Source of the DNA: JAENVT01 sp031412355
GTDB lineage: Bacteria; Actinomycetota; Acidimicrobiia; Acidimicrobiales; Ilumatobacteraceae
Direction of reading: 5' to 3'
Assembly: GCA_031412355.1 (NCBI GenBank)
Contig: JANOCR010000295.1
Location: 1 to 19,305 of the forward strand
DNA length: 19,305 nt
In this document: positions 14,476-19,305 of the stretch, piece by piece
Layout of the letters: the number at the start of each line of letters is the position of its first letter
Numbering within the stretch: position 1 is the stretch's first letter
Notes under the pieces: model-generated
Told to the model about the DNA's origin: nothing
Database searches by the model: none
Seen by the model: the letters and a program-made list of their open reading frames with translations, nothing else
Program-made: the position numbers and the translations under genes

Positions 14476-17313
14476 TCAGGCGACGATGTTTACCATCCGC
14501 CCAGGGACGATGATCACCTTTTTCGGTGCGGCACCGGCAAGCGAGGTGGCCACCTTCGGGTCGGCCAGCGCGGCTGCTTCGACCCCTGCCGCGTCGAGAT
14601 CGGCTGCGACGGTGATGTGCCCGCGCACCTTGCCGTTGACCTGCACGGGATACTCAACGGTGTCGGTGACCAGCAACGCTGGATCGGCAACGGGAAAGGG
14701 CTCGAGTGCCAGTGACGTGTCGTGGCCTAGCTTGGACCACAGCTCTTCGGCGACGTGTGCCGCCAGTGGCGCGACCATCAGCACCAGCGGCTCGGCGATG
14801 TCGGCCGGACAGCCGCCCAGCTTGGTGAGGTGGTTGTTCAACTCGATCAGTTTGGCGATGGCCGTGTTGAACCGCAGCGCATCCATGTCGTCGCGCACAC
14901 CGTTGATCGTGCGATGCACGAGCCGCTGGGTATCGGCGTCGGCCGGATTGTCGAGCACAGCAAGCTCGCCCGTCTCCTCGTCGACCACATTTCGCCACAG
15001 ACGCTGTAGGAAGCGATACATGCCGACCACGTCCCGGGTTTCCCACGGTCGCGAAGCGTCGAGCGGGCCCATCGCCATCTCGTACAGACGCAATGTGTCG
15101 GCGCCGTAGCTCTGACAGATGTCGTCGGGGGTCACGGCGTTCTTGATGCTCTTGCCCATCTTCCCCCACTCCCGCGTGACCAACTGATCTCCGTGGTAGT
15201 AGGCGCCGTCGCGCTCGATTACTTCTGCGGCCTCGACATAGATCTCTCTCGCGTCCTTGTATGCCGCAGCCAGGATGTAGCCCTGGTTGAACAGCCGGTA
15301 GTAGGGCTCCTTCGACGACACATGGCCCAGGTCGAACAGGACCTTGTGCCAGAACCGCGCATACAACAGGTGCAGCACGGCGTGCTCGACACCGCCCACG
15401 TAGAGATCGACGCCGCCGGGATGCGGATGACCTCCGTTGCCGACCTCCTGTGGACCCATCCAGTACCTCTCGACCTCGGGGTCGACGAAGTGCTGCTCGT
15501 TTGTCGGGTCGAGGTAGCGCAACTCGTACCAACAGCTGCCGGCCCACTGCGGCATGACATTCGTGTCGCGCCGATACGATTGCGGGCCGTCACCGAGGTC
15601 GAGCTCGACATTGGTCCACCACTCCAGCCGGTCGAGCGGGCTCTCGGGGTTGGAGAACTCGTCGTCGGGATCGAAGGTGCGCGGCGAGAAGCTGTCGGTC
15701 TCGGGAAGCAACAATGGCAGTTCGCTGTCGGGCAGGCCGTGCGGGTTGCCGTGCGAGTCGTAGACGACGGGGAACGGTTCGCCCCAGTACCGCTGGCGGC
15801 TGAACAACCAGTCGCGCAGCTTGTAGGTGACTGCGGCCACGCCGTGACCATTGGCCTCGAGCCATTCGTTCGTCAGGCGCTTTCCCTCGGCAACGCTGGT
15901 GATGCGATTGAGGTCGAGCGAACCGTTGGAACTGTTGACGTACGGTGCATCGCCAATGAACGCGTTCTCCCATGTCGACGTGTCGAGGCCCAGTTCGGGC
16001 GGTTGTTGGATGGCGGGGATCGGCAGTCCGTACAAACGGGCGAACTCGAAGTCGCGCTGGTCGCCGCATGGCACCGCCATGATGGCGCCGGTGCCGTAAC
16101 CCATCAGCACGTAGTCGGCGATCCAGATCGGGATCGACTCGCCGTTGACAGGGTTGATCGCATACGCGCCCGTGGCAACGCCCGTCTTCTCGCGGGTGTC
16201 GTCTTGGCGATCGATGTCCTTCTTCGATGCGGCCTGTTGGCGGTACTGCGCAACAACCTGCCGGCGGTCCGGGGTCGCCAGCGCGTCGACCAGCGGATGC
16301 TCGGGTGCCAGCACCATGAACGTCGCCCCGAACAGTGTGTCGGGGCGCGTCGTGAACACGCTGATCGGACCTGCGGGCGACTGGAAGTGGACCGTCGCGC
16401 CCTCGCTGCGCCCGATCCAGTTGCGCTGCATTGCCTTGATGGCGTCGGTCCAGTCGAGCAGATCGAGGTCGGCCAGCAATCGATCGGCGTATGCCGTGAT
16501 GCGCATCATCCACTGGCGCATATTGCGCTTGAAGACCGGGAAGTTGCCGCGGTCGCTGCGTCCGTCGGCAGTGACCTCTTCGTTGGCAACGACCGTGCCG
16601 AGGCCTGGGCACCAGTTCACCGGCGCATCGCTGACGTACGCCAGCCGATACCCGTCGATGATGGTGCCGCGTTCGGCGGCGGACAGGTCGCTCCACGGGC
16701 GGCCGTCGGGCGTGGGTCGTCGGCCGCTCGCGAACTGTTCGACCAGTTCGTCGATCGGCCGCGCCCTTCCTTCTTCTGGTCCTGCATCTCGGCCACCGTC
16801 GGTGTCGTACCACGAGTTGAAGATCTGGCTGAAGATCCATTGCGTCCACCGGTAGTACGCCGGGTCCGTGGTGCTGACGCTGCGCCGCGCATCGTGGCTG
16901 AGGCCCAGGCGGCGCAGCTGGCGGCGGTAGGTGGTCACGTTCGCGTTGGTGGTGATGGCAGGGTGCTGCCCGGTCTGAACCGCGTACTGCTCGGCCGGCA
17001 GGCCAAATGCGTCGAAGCCCATCGTGTACATCACGTTGTAGCCGGTCATCCGCTTGTAGCGGCTGTAGATGTCGGTGCCGATGAAGCCCAGCGGGTGGCC
17101 GACGTGCAGCCCCGTGCCGGACGGGTAGGGGAACATGTCGAGCACGAACACCTTCGGGCGCCCGGCGATCCGGTCGGGGTCGGCCAACGGCCCGGCAGGG
17201 TTGGGCGTCTCGAAGGTTCCTTCGGTCTCCCAGCGGTCCTGCCAGCGAAGCTCGATTTCCTGGGCGAGCGCGCCGGTGTATCGAAACTTGGGAGCGTCGT
17301 CGGGAGTCGTCAT
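14476..17313 (-). CDS. leuS: Leucyl-tRNA synthetase (class I)
   Basis: This 945-residue enzyme charges tRNA-Leu with leucine. The HIGH motif is HVGH (70-73) within PYPSGTGLHVGHP, and the KMSKS loop is KMGKS (718-722). The CP1 editing domain contains TTRPDTLFG (321-329) and GTGAIMAVPCGDQRD (407-421), with both aspartates (D418, D421) kept; the histidine usually next to the first one is replaced by glycine (G417). A long insertion around 172-215, including ARPIDELVEQF and TPDGRPW, is typical of actinobacterial LeuRS. The C-terminal YPVQVNGKVRG (888-898) begins the tRNA-binding tail. ATG at 17313 is supported by the N-terminal family match; TAGGAT lies 9 nt upstream and could be a ribosome site or a -10 element. 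It diverges from the acyl-AMP ligase gene and is followed closely by the amidase. Confidence 0.98.
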   Translation of the reverse strand: MTTPDDAPKFRYTGALAQEIELRWQDRWETEGTFETPNPAGPLADPDRIAGRPKVFVLDMFPYPSGTGLHVGHPLGFIGTDIYSRYKRMTGYNVMYTMGFDAFGLPAEQYAVQTGQHPAITTNANVTTYRRQLRRLGLSHDARRSVSTTDPAYYRWTQWIFSQIFNSWYDTDGGRDAGPEEGRARPIDELVEQFASGRRPTPDGRPWSDLSAAERGTIIDGYRLAYVSDAPVNWCPGLGTVVANEEVTADGRSDRGNFPVFKRNMRQWMMRITAYADRLLADLDLLDWTDAIKAMQRNWIGRSEGATVHFQSPAGPISVFTTRPDTLFGATFMVLAPEHPLVDALATPDRRQVVAQYRQQAASKKDIDRQDDTREKTGVATGAYAINPVNGESIPIWIADYVLMGYGTGAIMAVPCGDQRDFEFARLYGLPIPAIQQPPELGLDTSTWENAFIGDAPYVNSSNGSLDLNRITSVAEGKRLTNEWLEANGHGVAAVTYKLRDWLFSRQRYWGEPFPVVYDSHGNPHGLPDSELPLLLPETDSFSPRTFDPDDEFSNPESPLDRLEWWTNVELDLGDGPQSYRRDTNVMPQWAGSCWYELRYLDPTNEQHFVDPEVERYWMGPQEVGNGGHPHPGGVDLYVGGVEHAVLHLLYARFWHKVLFDLGHVSSKEPYYRLFNQGYILAAAYKDAREIYVEAAEVIERDGAYYHGDQLVTREWGKMGKSIKNAVTPDDICQSYGADTLRLYEMAMGPLDASRPWETRDVVGMYRFLQRLWRNVVDEETGELAVLDNPADADTQRLVHRTINGVRDDMDALRFNTAIAKLIELNNHLTKLGGCPADIAEPLVLMVAPLAAHVAEELWSKLGHDTSLALEPFPVADPALLVTDTVEYPVQVNGKVRGHITVAADLDAAGVEAAALADPKVATSLAGAAPKKVIIVPGRMVNIVA

Positions 17314-17361
17314 GAACCAAAGATCCTACGATGCGCCGCGTCGCTACTACGGTTGCAAATC
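17314..17361. promoter_or_regulatory. 48-nt divergent promoter region between leuS and the acyl-AMP ligase
   Basis: Both genes must be started from this short gap or from within each other. TAGGAT (minus, 17328-17323) lies 9 nt before the leuS ATG, and TACGAT (plus, 17327-17332) lies 29 nt before the ligase ATG; both fit TAnnnT and they overlap by two bases. Neither has a clear -35. The overlap would make use of the two promoters mutually exclusive. TAGGAT may instead act as a weak ribosome site for leuS. Confidence 0.3.
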
Positions 17362-19065
17362 ATGTCAATGCGCACCGACTCGTCGTACGTGGGCATCGTC
17401 GACCGCATCATCACTGCGGCTGACCGACCCACCGGCGTGCGATTCGTGGGCCCTTCCGTGGCTCCGGCGGCAGGGGGAGCGTTCGTTCCGTGGCGCGAGA
17501 TCCACGACGAGGCGCGGGTCGTCGGTGCGGCGTTGCAGGCCCGCGGCCTGGTTCCCGGCGACCATGTGGCAATACTCGGGCCGACTTCGCGGCAGCTGAT
17601 GACGATCATCCAGGGTTGCTGGCTGGCGGGTGTGGCCAGCATGGTGCTGCCGTTGCCCATGCGCATGGGTTCGCTCGATGCGTTCATCGATTCGACGCGG
17701 GCACGCATCCGTCACGGCGATGCCAAGCTGGTGCTGATCGACGAGTTGCTCGCCGCGTTCTACGAACGCACCATCGGCGATCCACCGATCGAGTTGATGG
17801 CCACGGTGCTGCCGGGTTCGTCGTCCGCGCCCGACAGCGATCGACTCGAGATACCGGCGCACGATCCCGAGCGGCTGGTGATCCTGCAGTACACCAGCGG
17901 GTCGACCAGCGAGCCGAAGGGTGTGATGATCCCCGACCGCGTACTGGCGGCCAACATCGACGCGTCTTGCGGCGCGGCCGAGCTCGGCGAGGCAGAGGTG
18001 ATGGTGTCGTGGCTGCCGCTGTATCACGACATGGGTCTGGTCGGCTTCCTGGCGATCCCGATGACCAACGGCTGCCAGTTGGTGCAGGCCGCGCCGCAAG
18101 ACTTCCTGGCCAAGCCCGGAAACTGGATGCAGTGGATCAGCGATTGGGGTGGCACAGCAACGGCCGGGCCCAACTTCGCATGGGTCCTGGCGACGCGCGC
18201 CCTCGGCCGCATGCGCGATCTCGACCTGTCGTCGCTGACGCTCGCACTCAGCGGTGCTGAGCCCGTCGATCCGACCGCAGTCGAGGCATTCGTCGCCGCC
18301 GCCGAACCGTTCGGTTTCAAGTCCACAGGGGTGTTCCCTGCGTTCGGGATGGCCGAGCTGGCGATCGGCGGTGTCTTTCCTCCGCGCCACCGCGGCATGG
18401 TGTGCGACTCCGTCGACCGTGTCGTGTTGGAGCGCGACCGCGTCGCCAAACCACTCGATGTTGCCGACGCCGAAGAGGAGCTCGACGTGCGACGCATCCC
18501 CTTGCTCGGTAGGGCGGTGCCCGGCCTGGAGATGAAGATCGTCGATCCCAACACGCGGGCCGAACTGTCCGAGCGGCACGTGGGCGAGTTGCTGATCCGC
18601 GGCACGTCGGTCACCCCTGGCTACTACAAGCGGCCTGACGCCACCGCGGCCTTGTTCCACGACGGCTGGCTCTGCACCGGCGACCTTGCCTACATGGTCG
18701 ACGCCGAGCTGGTGCTGTGCGGCCGCATCAAAGATGTGATCATCGTCGGTGGCAGGAACGTGTTCCCGGAAGACATCGAGCGGGCATGCGGCACCCTCGA
18801 GGGTGTGCGTGCCGGCAACGTGATCGCATTCGGTGTCGAGGGTTACAAGGGCAAGGAAAGCGTGGTCGTGGTCGCCGAGGTGCGTACAGAGGAACCGGTG
18901 CTCGTACGCGAAGCGCTGCACCATCGCACGCTCGAGGTGTGCGGCCTGCCGCCCCGTGACGTCATGTTGGTGAAGCCAGGCTCCTTGCCGAAGACCTCGT
19001 CGGGCAAGCTGCAGCGCGCCAAGTGCCGCGAGCTCTATCTGGCCGAATCTCTGGAACTCGCCTAA
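17362..19065 (+). CDS. Fatty-acyl-AMP-ligase-like adenylating enzyme (FAAL/FadD type)
   Basis: This 567-residue ANL-superfamily enzyme activates a fatty acid with ATP. The phosphate loop is YTSGSTSEPKG (177-187), followed by SWLPLYHDMGLVGFL (216-230), a signature common in fatty-acyl-AMP ligases, FGMAE (328-332), TGD (439-441), GRIKDVIIVGGRNVFPEDIE (454-473) and the catalytic lysine K549 in PKTSSGKLQR. An additional segment at about 349-383 (VDRVVLERDRV and following) resembles the insertion that stops FAALs from using CoA, so the product may be acyl-AMP passed to a carrier protein instead of acyl-CoA. No acyl carrier protein or polyketide gene is in view. ATG at 17362 (or at 17368, two codons on) is the start; the frame stays open far upstream, but there it is antisense to leuS. 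No Shine-Dalgarno is seen. Confidence 0.9.
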   Translation: MSMRTDSSYVGIVDRIITAADRPTGVRFVGPSVAPAAGGAFVPWREIHDEARVVGAALQARGLVPGDHVAILGPTSRQLMTIIQGCWLAGVASMVLPLPMRMGSLDAFIDSTRARIRHGDAKLVLIDELLAAFYERTIGDPPIELMATVLPGSSSAPDSDRLEIPAHDPERLVILQYTSGSTSEPKGVMIPDRVLAANIDASCGAAELGEAEVMVSWLPLYHDMGLVGFLAIPMTNGCQLVQAAPQDFLAKPGNWMQWISDWGGTATAGPNFAWVLATRALGRMRDLDLSSLTLALSGAEPVDPTAVEAFVAAAEPFGFKSTGVFPAFGMAELAIGGVFPPRHRGMVCDSVDRVVLERDRVAKPLDVADAEEELDVRRIPLLGRAVPGLEMKIVDPNTRAELSERHVGELLIRGTSVTPGYYKRPDATAALFHDGWLCTGDLAYMVDAELVLCGRIKDVIIVGGRNVFPEDIERACGTLEGVRAGNVIAFGVEGYKGKESVVVVAEVRTEEPVLVREALHHRTLEVCGLPPRDVMLVKPGSLPKTSSGKLQRAKCRELYLAESLELA

Positions 19066-19071
19066 CCCATC

Positions 19072-19115
19072 CGAGTGTTTCGCGCCCGCCGGGCCGCAGA
19101 CGAGTGTTTCGCGCC
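19072..19115 (+). repeat. Two direct copies of a 15-bp motif after the acyl-AMP ligase
   Basis: CGAGTGTTTCGCGCC occurs at 19072-19086 and again at 19101-19115, a 29-base period, starting 7 nt after the stop codon. The inverted form TGGCGCG...CAC follows at 19125-19139, so either copy can pair with it. The pattern suggests a duplicated terminator arm or an intergenic repeat family. Confidence 0.75.
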
Positions 19116-19139
19116 ACCCCGGGTTGGCGCGAAAAACAC
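19104..19139. terminator. Hairpin terminator between convergent genes
   Basis: GTGTTTCGCGCCA (19104-19116) pairs with TGGCGCG-AAAAA-CAC (19125-19139), with two extra A residues in the right arm and an 8-nt CCCCGGGT loop. It lies between the acyl-AMP ligase stop (19065) and the end of the opposing LLM oxidoreductase gene (19142). Read leftward, the stem ascends through a run of five T. Likely to act in both directions. Confidence 0.7.
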
Positions 19140-19141
19140 GT

Positions 19142-19305
19142 TCACGGCGATGCGGATTGCAGGTCGGCCAGGACCTGGTGCCAGCGGTCCGGGTCGCTCT
19201 TGTAGGGGGCGTAGAAGCTGACGCGCTGAACGACGTCGCCGTAGCGGCGAAGGAGCTCAGCGGCGATCTGCTCCGGCTCGCCGACCACGGCGAACGTGTT
19301 GAGGA
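19142..19305 (-). CDS. LLM-class F420-dependent oxidoreductase, C-terminal fragment
   Basis: The minus-strand frame is open from the window edge to a TGA at 19142-19144, giving the last 53 residues of a protein whose start lies beyond the window. The ending LNTFAVVGEPEQIAAEL, RYGDVVQRVSFYAPY, then KSDPDRW matches the tail of luciferase-like monooxygenase (LLM) F420-dependent oxidoreductases of actinobacteria: a conserved final helix after the (beta/alpha)8 barrel, with the GEPEQIAAEL motif. Such enzymes use reduced F420 or flavin for hydride transfer to diverse substrates in the cytoplasm; the substrate cannot be told. It converges on the acyl-AMP ligase across a hairpin terminator. Confidence 0.8.
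   Translation of the reverse strand, partial: LNTFAVVGEPEQIAAELLRRYGDVVQRVSFYAPYKSDPDRWHQVLADLQSASP

Noticed and set aside
15193..17361. + strand frame open for over 700 codons upstream of and in phase with the acyl-AMP ligase
   Set aside because: It lies wholly opposite leuS, and family homology begins only at the ATG at 17362. A giant fusion protein is not supported.
17365..18924. 519-codon minus-strand frame opposite the acyl-AMP ligase
   Set aside because: The translation is His/Arg/Asp-rich shadow sequence with no domain; the ligase on the + strand has all its catalytic motifs.
1..19305. CRISPR array, transposase, integrase, tRNA or toxin-antitoxin pair
   Set aside because: Looked for on both strands; no regularly spaced repeats beyond the 29-base pair near 19072, no such protein motifs and no cloverleaf-like sequence were seen.

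Overview
The window looks like ordinary chromosome from a high-GC actinobacterium, most likely of the Acidimicrobiia (Ilumatobacter-like) type. The reasons are the strong G/C bias at third codon positions, paired WS/DGAT acyltransferases, an MMPL exporter, an actinobacterial-style LeuRS, a phosphofructokinase of the actinobacterial G/K type, and an F420-dependent LLM oxidoreductase tail. This placement is inference from gene content. No rRNA, tRNA, CRISPR array, insertion sequence or phage gene was seen, and no stretch longer than 300 bases lacks a gene. Thirteen protein-coding genes were found; the first and last are cut by the window edges.

Region 1 (1-8125). The 3' end of a GT4-type glycosyltransferase on the + strand runs 65 nt into the 3' end of a leftward cluster. 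In transcription order (right to left) that cluster is: two different wax-ester synthase/diacylglycerol acyltransferases (7776-6373 and 6370-4931), a 977-residue MMPL/RND lipid-type transporter (4934-2001), and an acyl-CoA synthetase (1993-425). The junctions are a 2-nt gap, a 4-nt TTGA overlap and a 7-nt gap. Two of the Shine-Dalgarno sites lie in the last codons of the preceding gene, so the four genes look like one translationally coupled unit. Read as a pathway, a fatty acid is activated to acyl-CoA, esterified onto an alcohol or glyceride, and the product or a related lipid is moved by the MMPL pump. Just upstream on the same strand is a standalone Nfu N-terminal-domain protein (8125-7868).

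Region 2 (8126-11515). Rightward genes encode a small four-cysteine zinc-ribbon-like protein and a 6-phosphofructokinase. A perfect 12-bp inverted repeat, probably a bidirectional terminator, separates them from a convergent DEAD-box RNA helicase. The helicase has basic, low-complexity tails and a 157-nt leader region containing a hairpin.

Region 3 (11516-17313). A leftward set comprises leuS (leucyl-tRNA synthetase), then an amidase-signature hydrolase 22 nt downstream, then an M81/MlrC-family metallopeptidase 43 nt further. This is a housekeeping gene followed by what looks like a two-enzyme hydrolase module for an unknown amide or peptide substrate.

Region 4 (17314-19305). A fatty-acyl-AMP-ligase-like adenylating enzyme diverges from leuS across only 48 nt. 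It is followed by a hairpin terminator carrying two direct copies and one inverted copy of one motif. Last comes the C-terminal end of a leftward LLM-class F420-dependent oxidoreductase.

Nothing here is clearly a new defence or mobile system. The observations most worth checking are the coupled acyltransferase/MMPL/ligase operon, the unusual MMPL architecture (a thirteenth membrane segment, a linker and an outer-face domain, with Glu-Phe where Asp-Tyr proton-relay pairs usually sit), and the amidase-MlrC pair.
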